A DNA stretch of 7,962 nucleotides, taken from assembly GCA_041749275.1 (NCBI GenBank), contig JBGTBQ010000275.1, positions 1-7,962 of the forward strand. The letters run 5' to 3'. Under the pieces are notes generated by a model. It did not search any database, had not been told where the DNA came from, and worked only from the letters and a program-made list of their open reading frames with translations. The first letter of the stretch is position 1; the number at the start of each line of letters is the position of its first letter. Both the position numbers and the translations under genes were made by a program. Of this stretch, positions 1 to 5,256 are shown one piece after another. Source of the DNA: JBGTBQ01 sp041749275. Lineage in GTDB: Bacteria > Acidobacteriota > Blastocatellia > Pyrinomonadales > Pyrinomonadaceae.

Positions 1-1
1 G

Positions 2-835
2 GCGCCTCCGAGCGGCGACGGCCCGACGGCGGGCAGGGGGCGCGGCGTGCAGTTGAACGTCACCGCCGCGCGCACGAACGGCGCGGAGACGCAGGTCACG
101 TCGAAAGACCTCGCGCTTTACGACGGCGGGATGGAGCAGGCCGTGCTGAGTTTCGCCCTCGACCCGGCTCCGGCGCGGATCGTGATCCTCGTTGACAACT
201 CCCTCAGCTTGCGCGCCGACGTGGAGAAGTTGCAGCAGGCGACGCGCGAGTTCGCCTACGAGATTTACGAGGGCGATCAGGTGACGGTCATCGGCTATGA
301 CAAAAACGCCGAGATCATCGTGGACTGGACGGACGATGCGAAGAAGGTCGAGGAGGGATTGCCGACCTTCCGCAAGCAGGGCGACCCGTTCCTCTTCGAC
401 GCGATTCAGGCGGTCATCAACGACGCCCTGCTCCCCTACGCGGGCGCGATTCGCAAGCGCGCCATCGTGCTCGTCGCCGACGGCCTCGACCGCGGGAGCA
501 AAACGAATTTCGAGTCCGTGCTTTCACAACTGCAAAAGCAGGATGTGACGGTCTACGCCCTTCAACTACCGGATCGCACGGGCGGCGCGCTCAGACGCGA
601 CAAACCGAAACCGGCGAAAGTTATTCAGCAACTGGTCGAAGGCACGGGCGGCCTCATCCTCTCCGCCGAAGAGCCGCGCGAAGCCGCGAAGGCCGTCTGC
701 GACGAACTGCGTAAGCATCGCTATGTGCTCGCCTACACGCCTACAAGCGTCCCCACCTACGAGAGACGCCGCCTCCTCATCGTCCCCAACGAAGGCGTCA
801 CCGTGCGCCACAAGCTGATGCAGCCGGCGCCGTGA
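2..835 (+). CDS. VWFA-related (acidobacterial-type) VWA domain protein, 5' truncated by window edge
   Basis: The reading frame is open to the left edge, so the gene starts upstream. A GTG at 47 is the first possible start inside the window, but it falls within the beta-strand before the 'L.L.DGG..Q.V..F' segment typical of this family, so it is probably internal. Counting from that GTG, the VWA fold starts near residue 44 (IVILVD) with a MIDAS DxSxS motif, D50-N-S-L-S54. The later acidic MIDAS position is VADGLD (D145). The C-terminal 'YVLAYTPTS...RRLLIVPNEGVTVRHK' matches the family's usual ending. The MIDAS threonine, usually in a 'GGTALYDAI'-like motif, is replaced: here it reads GDPFLFDAI, with Pro114 at that place. 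Such proteins are usually exported and thought to bind ligands or proteins, but no specific role can be assigned. The gene ends 67 bp from the convergent SDR gene. Confidence 0.85.
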   Translation, partial: APPSGDGPTAGRGRGVQLNVTAARTNGAETQVTSKDLALYDGGMEQAVLSFALDPAPARIVILVDNSLSLRADVEKLQQATREFAYEIYEGDQVTVIGYDKNAEIIVDWTDDAKKVEEGLPTFRKQGDPFLFDAIQAVINDALLPYAGAIRKRAIVLVADGLDRGSKTNFESVLSQLQKQDVTVYALQLPDRTGGALRRDKPKPAKVIQQLVEGTGGLILSAEEPREAAKAVCDELRKHRYVLAYTPTSVPTYERRRLLIVPNEGVTVRHKLMQPAP

Positions 836-902
836 AAAAAGTGGTGGACGACGAGTGACGTGTCGGAAGCAGCTTGTTCGTCGGCCATCGCCACGCGCTC
901 TT

Positions 903-1877
903 TCACGCGCTCGGCTTGGCGACGGGCGCGAGCGTCCACTGATAGCCTATCGTCGGTTTTCTGTTCCAGATGTGCGGGAAGTGCTCGGAGAAGTAACGCC
1001 CGAGGTGGGGGCGCGCGCCGTCTATATCGGTAAAGCCGTACTCTTCGGACAGCCCCCAAGAGCTATAGACGCCGCCCGACTTGCGCGCGAGTTTAGCGTC
1101 CGCGGCCAGCGCCGCGACGGCCCGCCCGACGAAGCACGGCGTCTCGGAACCGGCGAAGCCATAGCCGCGCGCCTGTTTGTTCGTCTCGGCCACCTCGCGC
1201 CAGTTCTCCTCGGTCGCGCCGAACTGCTCCATAATCGCTTCGGTACGCATGAAGCCGGGCGTCACGGCGAGCGCGCACACGCCGTGCGGCGCGAGTTCCT
1301 CCGCGAGGTTATAGGCAAGGCGCTTGAGCGAAAGCTCGAAGAGGTCGAAGAAGAACTGTCCGTGATAGCCGATTGAGTCCTGCTCGACGACCTCGACGAG
1401 CAGCCCGCTTTTGCGTTCGAGCATGAGCGGAGCGGCGTGCCGGCAGGTCAGGACGTGCGGCCAGACCCAGCTTTCAACCATCTCGCGCCCCTTCTCGACA
1501 TCGAGCTTCCAGAACGGGCGCCAATCTTTCACGGGCCGCCCGGTCAGGATGTTGACGAGCACGTCCAGACGTTTCTCGTTGCGCTTGACGCGCTTGAAAA
1601 GTTCGACCACCTCTTCCGCGACGGTGTGGTCAACGCGCACGGCGATGCCTTTGCCTCCCGCCGCCGTGACCATTTCCGCTGTCTCCTCGATAGTCTCCGG
1701 GCGACCAGCGTAATGATGATCGGAAGAGTTGATTTGGTCGCGGCTGCCGCGGCCCGTGCAGTAGACGGTCGCGCCCGCTTCGCCCAGCATCCGCGCGATG
1801 CCGCGCCCGCCGCCGCGCGTCGCGCCCGCGACCAACGCGACCTGCCCCGCCAAAGGTTTCGTCGTTCGGCTCTTCAT
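903..1877 (-). CDS. SDR-family oxidoreductase (DHRS1-like) with substituted catalytic Tyr/Lys
   Basis: 324-residue Rossmann-fold short-chain dehydrogenase/reductase-type protein. The N-terminal cofactor loop is intact (VAGATRGGGRGIA, residues 16-28), followed by the TGRGSR dinucleotide-specificity region (41-46) and a DVLVN strand (105-109). 'LAEELAPHGVCALAVTPGFMRTEAIM' (191-216) is typical of a DHRS1-like SDR subgroup. The catalytic YxxxK is not present. Where relatives recalled from this subgroup read FYDLAK, this protein reads F176-F177-D-L-F-E181, so Tyr is replaced by Phe and Lys by Glu. NAD(P) binding is plausible but classical SDR catalysis is doubtful. The ATG at 1877 is chosen because a GGGGGAG purine run lies about 7 nt upstream. 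The gene is divergent from the WYL regulator at 2281, a common regulator-target arrangement, and a MITE lies 27 bp upstream of its start. The substrate is unknown. Confidence 0.9.
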   Translation of the reverse strand: MKSRTTKPLAGQVALVAGATRGGGRGIARMLGEAGATVYCTGRGSRDQINSSDHHYAGRPETIEETAEMVTAAGGKGIAVRVDHTVAEEVVELFKRVKRNEKRLDVLVNILTGRPVKDWRPFWKLDVEKGREMVESWVWPHVLTCRHAAPLMLERKSGLLVEVVEQDSIGYHGQFFFDLFELSLKRLAYNLAEELAPHGVCALAVTPGFMRTEAIMEQFGATEENWREVAETNKQARGYGFAGSETPCFVGRAVAALAADAKLARKSGGVYSSWGLSEEYGFTDIDGARPHLGRYFSEHFPHIWNRKPTIGYQWTLAPVAKPSA

Positions 1878-1904
1878 AATCTTCTCCCCCGTCGTCCAAA
1901 AATA

Positions 1905-2028
1905 GGTAGTGGCTCAATAGCGAAAGATGTCAGAACCGCCTGCGGTAGCGGGCGGATTTCCTGTAGCAGGAGGCCCGCCCGCTACCGCAGGCGGTTCTGA
2001 CCTCACCTCCCCGCATTGAGCCACTACC
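1905..2028. mobile_element. MITE-like element, 124 bp, non-coding
   Basis: The ends are perfect 14-bp terminal inverted repeats: GGTAGTGGCTCAAT at 1905-1918 and its reverse complement at 2015-2028. The TIRs are bounded by identical 8-bp direct repeats. There is no room for a transposase, so the element would depend on one encoded elsewhere. Most of the interior is a second, perfect inverted repeat of 27 bp (1929-1955 and 1975-2001). Several IS families make 8-bp duplications (for example IS1595, ISL3 and IS66), and the sequence alone does not say which one mobilises this element. If transcribed in the SDR leader, the whole element could fold into one long hairpin just upstream of the SDR ribosome binding site. 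Confidence 0.85.
1929..2001. repeat. REPIN-like core: two inverted 27-bp arms, each containing its own hairpin
   Basis: The arms at 1929-1955 and 1975-2001 are exact reverse complements, separated by a 19-bp spacer that carries a small hairpin (TCCTG, TAG, CAGGA; 1959-1971). Within each arm a 20-nt unit, CCGCCTGCGGTAGCGGGCGG (1936-1955; inverted at 1975-1994), can fold by itself into an 8-bp stem with one G-T wobble and a GGTA tetraloop. A GC-rich hairpin unit present as an inverted pair is the architecture of REP doublets (REPINs). The link to known REP families is inference. Confidence 0.7.
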
Positions 2029-2080
2029 CAAAAATATTTGTGGCCCACACGGGCGTTGAAACGACGATACGAGAAGATTG

Positions 2081-2097
2081 ATGACACCCTCTGTCAT
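2081..2097. promoter_or_regulatory. Operator-like palindrome ATGACA-N5-TGTCAT
   Basis: A perfect 6-bp inverted repeat around 5 bp, ATGACACCCTCTGTCAT. It lies 184 bp before the WYL regulator start and 204 bp before the SDR start, but only about 72 bp from the SDR start if the MITE and one target copy are removed. Size and symmetry fit the site of a dimeric HTH regulator, and the adjacent YafY-type regulator is the obvious candidate. Binding by that protein is inference. Confidence 0.5.
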
Positions 2098-2171
2098 ATA
2101 TTCAGGATAAAATCGTGGGCGGTTGAACTACACGGCGGAAGGCGCAACCATCAGGGAGGGCGCGGAACAAA

Positions 2172-2226
2172 TCAGAAGTCAGAAGGTAAAGTGTTTCTTT
2201 CCGGCTTCCGACTTCCGGCTTCCGGC
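2172..2226. repeat. Degenerate 7-bp tandem repeats in two inverted blocks
   Basis: Block one is TCAGAAG twice (2172-2185). Block two is four heptads, TTCCGGC, TTCCGAC, TTCCGGC, TTCCGGC (2199-2226). Read on the opposite strand, block two is a run of GGAAG-type heptads resembling block one, so the two blocks form an imperfect inverted pair around a short A/T-rich spacer. Heptad arrays of this sort (short tandemly repeated repetitive sequences) occur in intergenic regions of some bacteria. They lie 55 bp before the regulator start. Confidence 0.6.
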
Positions 2227-2268
2227 TTCACTTCATGCCGTTCCTGATGGTCGCGCCTTCTGCTCTTG

Positions 2269-2274
2269 AAGGAG
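2269..2274 (+). promoter_or_regulatory. Ribosome binding site AAGGAG fixing the WYL regulator start
   Basis: AAGGAG ends 6 nt before the ATG at 2281. The alternative in-frame TTG at 2266 has no such site and would start just before this motif, so the ATG is preferred. Confidence 0.75.
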
Positions 2275-2280
2275 AAAGAG

Positions 2281-3315
2281 ATGCGCGCGGATCGCCTGTT
2301 CTCAATCGTGTTGCTGTTGCAGTCTCGCAGACAGTTGACCTCGCGGGAATTGGCCGGGCGGTTGGAAGTTTCGCCGCGGACGATTCACCGCGACATGGAT
2401 GCATTGAGCGCCGCCGGGGTGCCCGTCGTCGCGGAACGCGGCACGGGCGGCGGTTGGTCTCTGCTTGGGGAGTACCGCACGAACCTGACGGGTCTGAACG
2501 AGGCCGAGATTCAATCGCTCTTCGTCACCAAGCCGTCGCGCCTGTTGGCTGATTTGAAGCTAGAGAAGGCTTCGGAAGGGGCGTTGCTGAAACTGCTGGC
2601 GGCGCTGCCGAGCGTCTACCGGCAGGGGGCCGAAGATGCCCGCCAACGCATCCACGTGGACGTGACGGGGTGGCGTCAGACGGAGGAAGCAGCGCCGCTG
2701 TTGTGCGTGCTACAGGACGCGATTTGGCAGGAGCGCAGAGTGCGTTTCGTCTACGGGCAGAGCGAGTGCGGAGCCGTCGAGCGGCTGGTTGACCCGCTGG
2801 GGCTGGTGGCGAAGGGGAGCGTCTGGTATCTGGTGGCGGCGGTTGAAGGCGACGTGCGGAGCTATCGCGTCTCGCGCATAGAGACCGCGGCGTTGACGAA
2901 CGAGCGGGCCGCCCGTCCGGCGGACTTCGACCTCGCGTCGTTCTGGGAGCAGTCGGCGGCGCGTCTGCGCGCGCAGCCGCCGAACTATCGAATGACGGCG
3001 CGCGTCCGGCCTGACGTTGTCGTGCGGCTGCCCTACGGCGGGCGCTTCGCGCGCGTCGAACCGACGGGCCGCACGGACGAAGAAGGCTGGGTCGAAGTCT
3101 CGCTCGGCTTCGATGCCGAAGAGATGGCCCGCGAATACGCGCTCGGCTTCGGCGACCAGTTGGAGGTGCTCGAACCTCTCGCGCTGCGCGAGAAGGTGAT
3201 CGAGGCGGCGCGCAACGTCGTCGCCTTCTATACACAACGCTCTTCGAGCGAGACTTACAGCGTTTTCGGAGTGAATGTTCAGGATGAAAAGCCTGAAAAG
3301 TCTGTGAACGATTGA
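2281..3315 (+). CDS. YafY-family HTH/WYL-domain transcriptional regulator
   Basis: 344 residues from the ATG chosen by its AAGGAG site. The N-terminal winged HTH (residues 1-62) reads MRADRLFSIVLLLQ, then a recognition helix around SPRTIHRDMDALSAAG and a wing at GTGGGWSL. This is the standard start of YafY/DeoR-like WYL regulators. The WYL domain spans about 140-205, with W182-Y183-L184 in GSVWYLVAAVEG and the downstream SYRVSRI strand. A WCX-type C-terminal domain covers about 235-315 and ends in helix LREKVIEAARNVVAFY. WYL domains are thought to bind ligands, including nucleic acids or nucleotides in some characterised members. The last 19 residues (326-344) lie past the normal family end and begin exactly where an inverted repeat arm starts. 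It probably controls itself and the divergent SDR through the palindrome at 2081-2097; this is inference. Confidence 0.92.
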   Translation: MRADRLFSIVLLLQSRRQLTSRELAGRLEVSPRTIHRDMDALSAAGVPVVAERGTGGGWSLLGEYRTNLTGLNEAEIQSLFVTKPSRLLADLKLEKASEGALLKLLAALPSVYRQGAEDARQRIHVDVTGWRQTEEAAPLLCVLQDAIWQERRVRFVYGQSECGAVERLVDPLGLVAKGSVWYLVAAVEGDVRSYRVSRIETAALTNERAARPADFDLASFWEQSAARLRAQPPNYRMTARVRPDVVVRLPYGGRFARVEPTGRTDEEGWVEVSLGFDAEEMAREYALGFGDQLEVLEPLALREKVIEAARNVVAFYTQRSSSETYSVFGVNVQDEKPEKSVND

Positions 3316-3360
3316 GAGATAGTACCTTCAATCTTGAACATACAAGTCGAAAACGCTGTA
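3256..3360. repeat. Long imperfect inverted repeat across a convergent gene junction
   Basis: TACAGCGTTTTCG (3256-3268) is perfectly complementary to 3348-3360. Similarity continues inward for about 30 bp, including ATGTTCA (3275-3281) against TGAACAT (3335-3341), with about 25 of 30 positions matching by eye. The left arm lies inside the regulator's 3' end. The right arm ends 9 bp before the stop codon of the convergent small membrane gene. A smaller hairpin, TTCAGG/CCTGAA (3278-3297), sits in the left part. It could be a two-sided terminator or a decayed repeat element; no U-run and no target duplication were found. Confidence 0.65.
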
Positions 3361-3369
3361 ATCATGCGC

Positions 3370-3552
3370 TCAAGATTTGCGTGAGTAGATGTAGAACATC
3401 ACGCCGATAACGACGACGAGCAGCATTTCGAGTTGAAGAAAATATTGCCAGTCGAACGCGCCCGCGTCGTCGCGCGCGAGCGGATAGAGGAAGAACGAGC
3501 CGAAGACGAGGCCGGTCAGGAGCCAGATGATTTGACGCTTCCTATCCCACAT
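3370..3552 (-). CDS. Small two-TM membrane protein, 60 aa, hypothetical
   Basis: Starting at the ATG at 3552 the product has 60 residues: a short basic N-terminus (MWDRKR), a first hydrophobic helix (about 8-26), an acidic loop (ARDDAGAFDW), a second helix (about 38-56) and a basic end (YSRKS). This suggests an inner-membrane hairpin protein. It follows the aminotransferase on the same strand by 97 bp and may be co-transcribed. The ribosome binding site is weak (GAAGG about 10 nt upstream). An in-frame ATG at 3633 would add 27 polar residues, and a still longer frame overlapping the aminotransferase C-terminus looks like chance. The family is not recognised. Confidence 0.6.
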   Translation of the reverse strand: MWDRKRQIIWLLTGLVFGSFFLYPLARDDAGAFDWQYFLQLEMLLVVVIGVMFYIYSRKS

Positions 3553-3649
3553 TGAATGCGAGCCTTCAACCTGATTGCCGTTACGCGGTGCTAATTCTTC
3601 GGGCGTCGGCGTCAACCTGTGCCCGCGTAACATCACTTCGGCAATCTCG

Positions 3650-4846
3650 TCACTGCTTGTTGAGCTTTTGCAGTCGCTCGGCTGCTGCTTCGAGCGTCTC
3701 ATCCTTTTTGCAGAAGCAGAACCGCACCTGCCGCGCGCCTAGTTCGGGGCGACTGTAGAAGCTTGAGCCGGGGACGCAGGCGACGCCGACTTCGCGGACG
3801 AGATGGCGCGTGAACTCCACGTCGTCCGCAAAGCCGAAGGTGGAGATGTCGGTCATAATGTAGTAAGCGCCGTCGGGCGCGAAGACTTTGAAGCCGGCGT
3901 TTTCGAGCACGGGCAGGAGCATATCGCGGCGGCGGAGGTAATCTTCTTGCAGGTGTTCGTAATACTCGCGCGGCAGGCGCAGCGCGTAGGCTCCGGCGCG
4001 TTGCAGCGGCGCGGCGGCCCCCACGGTGAGGAAGTCGTGAACCTTGCGGATGGCGCTGGTGATGTCGGGCGGCGCGATGCAATAACCGACGCGCCAGCCC
4101 GTCACCGAGTAGGTCTTCGACATCGAGTTGACGACGACCGTCCGCTCGCGCATCCCCGGCAGTTGCGCCATCGAGATATGCTCGACCTCTCTACCCTCGC
4201 GCGGATAGAGGATGTGTTCGTAAATTTCATCCGTGAAGCAGAGCGCGTCATGTTCCTGACAGAGCGCGGCGATGAACTCCATCTCATCGCGCGTGAAGAC
4301 CTTGCCCGTCGGGTTGTTGGGGTTGCAGACGATGATCGCTTTCGTCCGTTCATTGAAGGCGGCGCGCAGCTCTTCGCGGTCGAAAGTCCAGTCGGGCGCG
4401 CGCAGAGGGACGTAGCGCGGCACGGCGTCGGAGAGGATGGCGTCGGGCGCGTAGTTTTCGTAGAACGGCTCGAAGATGACGACCTCTTCGCCGGGGTCAA
4501 CCGTCGCCATCATCGCCGCGATCATCCCTTCGGTCGAGCCGCACGTGACGGTGATCTCGGCTTCGGGGTCAATCTCTAAACCGAGATGCCACTTCGTCTT
4601 CTCCGCGATGGCGTCGCGGAAATCTTTCGCGCCCCACGTAATCGCGTACTGGTTCACGTCCGCGTCAATGGCCTCCATCGCGGCGCGTTTGATCTCTTCG
4701 GGCGCGGGGAAGTCCGGGAAGCCCTGCGAGAGGTTGACGGCGCCGTGGCGCATGGCCTCGCGCGTCATCTCGCGGATGACGGACTCGGTGAAGCGGCTCG
4801 CCTTCTGCGAGACGTGTCGGTGTTTGGTGATGGCTGGCGTAGTCAT
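3650..4846 (-). CDS. PLP-dependent class I/II aminotransferase (kynurenine/methionine aminotransferase-like)
   Basis: 398 residues from the ATG at 4846. Fold type I aminotransferase signatures are all present: VNLSQGFPDFPAPEE (38-52), NQYAITWGAKDFRDAI (65-80), the NPNNPTG loop (175-181), FTDEIYE with Asp206 and Tyr209 for the PLP ring, the Schiff-base lysine K244 in NSMSKTYSVTGWRVGY with phosphate-binding R252, and R375 in VRFCF for the substrate carboxylate. The QGFPDF opening resembles kynurenine aminotransferase, glutamine transaminase K and YbdL-like methionine aminotransferases. The natural substrate cannot be fixed from sequence. Expected activity is reversible transfer of an amino group from an L-amino acid to a 2-oxoacid in the cytoplasm. 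No good Shine-Dalgarno precedes the ATG, only an AT-rich stretch (GGTTTAATTTAC), so translation may be weak or leaderless. A GTG at 4909 would add 21 residues not typical of the family. Confidence 0.93.
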   Translation of the reverse strand: MTTPAITKHRHVSQKASRFTESVIREMTREAMRHGAVNLSQGFPDFPAPEEIKRAAMEAIDADVNQYAITWGAKDFRDAIAEKTKWHLGLEIDPEAEITVTCGSTEGMIAAMMATVDPGEEVVIFEPFYENYAPDAILSDAVPRYVPLRAPDWTFDREELRAAFNERTKAIIVCNPNNPTGKVFTRDEMEFIAALCQEHDALCFTDEIYEHILYPREGREVEHISMAQLPGMRERTVVVNSMSKTYSVTGWRVGYCIAPPDITSAIRKVHDFLTVGAAAPLQRAGAYALRLPREYYEHLQEDYLRRRDMLLPVLENAGFKVFAPDGAYYIMTDISTFGFADDVEFTRHLVREVGVACVPGSSFYSRPELGARQVRFCFCKKDETLEAAAERLQKLNKQ

Positions 4847-4932
4847 GTAAATTAAACCGTCGGCGTCGGAATTTGAGGGGCGTTCGGCCCGCCGCCGTGA
4901 TGCTCGCACAGTGCGTGCGCCGAGGGCAAACC

Positions 4933-4939
4933 GGAGGAG
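4933..4939 (+). promoter_or_regulatory. Strong ribosome binding site GGAGGAG for the 35-aa ORF
   Basis: Near-consensus anti-16S match placed 6 nt before the ATG at 4946. It is the main evidence that this very short ORF is translated. Confidence 0.75.
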
Positions 4940-4945
4940 CCATAG

Positions 4946-5053
4946 ATGAGCGAAAGCAACAAGTGCCCGATGGGCAAATACCCGTGGCTGGCGACCTTCC
5001 TCGCGCTCGCCTGCATCCTCGTCTTTCTAGCGAGCAAACTCGGAATGCTGTGA
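4946..5053 (+). CDS. 35-aa single-TM small membrane protein, hypothetical
   Basis: This small ORF encodes MSESNKCPMGKYP, then a hydrophobic helix (about 14-30, WLATFLALACILVFLAS), then KLGML and a TGA stop. It has the make-up of a bitopic membrane peptide with a polar N-terminus containing one Cys (C7) and a second Cys (C23) inside the membrane helix. The GGAGGAG site at ideal spacing supports translation. It is divergent from the aminotransferase, whose start lies 99 bp away, so the two may share a regulatory region. Two hairpins lie downstream before the next, convergent gene. It could be a regulatory or assembly subunit of an inner-membrane complex, but nothing in the sequence identifies one. 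Confidence 0.65.
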   Translation: MSESNKCPMGKYPWLATFLALACILVFLASKLGML

Positions 5054-5065
5054 AGAAGTGTAAGC

Positions 5066-5100
5066 GGGAGTGTCGCCCGCGCCCGCCCGCGGCGACTCCC
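5066..5100 (+). other. GC-rich hairpin downstream of the 35-aa ORF
   Basis: GGGAGT (5066-5071) pairs with ACTCCC (5095-5100). Inner GC-rich bases can extend the stem with a bulge. It starts 12 nt after the stop codon of the small ORF. No T-run follows, so it may stabilise the mRNA 3' end rather than terminate. Confidence 0.4.
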
Positions 5101-5147
5101 TGCCAGCCGTGTTGGGCGGCACACTGAACGCGGGCACGAAGGACAGT

Positions 5148-5199
5148 AAGCAGGAAGAGGGGGCGTTGCATGGTCAATGAACGCCCCCTCTTCCTGCTT
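5148..5199. terminator. Perfect 20-bp stem, probable bidirectional terminator
   Basis: The arm at 5148-5167 (AAGCAGGAAGAGGGGGCGTT) is exactly complementary to 5180-5199, with a 12-nt loop that can itself close by 3 bp (CAT/ATG). It lies between the end of the 35-aa gene (+) and the end of the minus-strand operon (5257), as expected of a terminator serving both. On the plus strand it is followed by GCTTCTTT, a modest T-rich tract; the minus-strand side lacks a clear T-run. The stem is unusually long and perfect for a terminator. Confidence 0.6.
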
Positions 5200-5256
5200 G
5201 CTTCTTTACTACGCTTCTCTCTGCCGCTGTCTCTCTCTGGCTAATCTTTTCCCGCG

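Larger units (their letters stand above)
1897..2036. repeat. 8-bp target site duplication (CAAAAATA) flanking the MITE
   Basis: The octamer CAAAAATA occurs at 1897-1904 and again at 2029-2036. Each copy directly abuts an outer end of the terminal inverted repeats of the element between them. A perfect duplication of this size is what a DDE-type transposase leaves on insertion. Joining the flanks across one copy restores an ordinary AT-rich site between the SDR leader and the operator. The lack of mismatches suggests an insertion that is not very old. Confidence 0.85.
1878..2280. other. 403-bp divergent intergenic region between SDR and WYL regulator
   Basis: No credible gene is seen here. 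From left to right it holds the SDR leader and ribosome binding site, an 8-bp target duplication around a 124-bp MITE-like element, an operator-like palindrome (2081-2097), and two blocks of 7-bp tandem repeats (2172-2185 and 2199-2226). It ends with the ribosome binding site of the regulator. AT-rich hexamers after the palindrome (TATATT at 2097, TAAAAT at 2108) could be -10 elements, but no good -35 at the right spacing was found, so no promoter is called. Confidence 0.75.

Noticed and set aside
1929..2001. Simple intrinsic terminator for the SDR or regulator
   Set aside because: The hairpin lies upstream of both divergent genes rather than downstream, has no T-run, and is enclosed by TIRs and target duplications.
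2172..2226. Possible CRISPR-like array from the short repeats upstream of the regulator
   Set aside because: Units are only 7 bp and directly tandem, with no spacers and no cas genes.
2038..2247. 69-aa plus-strand open frame in the intergenic region
   Set aside because: It runs through the operator palindrome and heptad repeats, which explain its Ser/Gly-rich end. No ribosome binding site and no domain-like composition.
2525..3331. 268-aa minus-strand open frame opposite the WYL regulator
   Set aside because: Extremely Arg/Pro/Ser-rich translation with no domain. It lies wholly across a well-supported regulator gene.
3553..3702. N-terminal extension making the small membrane protein 110 aa
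   Set aside because: It would overlap the end of the aminotransferase, adds a polar low-complexity segment, and the two-TM part begins with a natural Met at 3552.
3803..4579. 258-aa plus-strand open frame opposite the aminotransferase
   Set aside because: Antisense to a gene with complete PLP aminotransferase motifs; no recognisable domain of its own.
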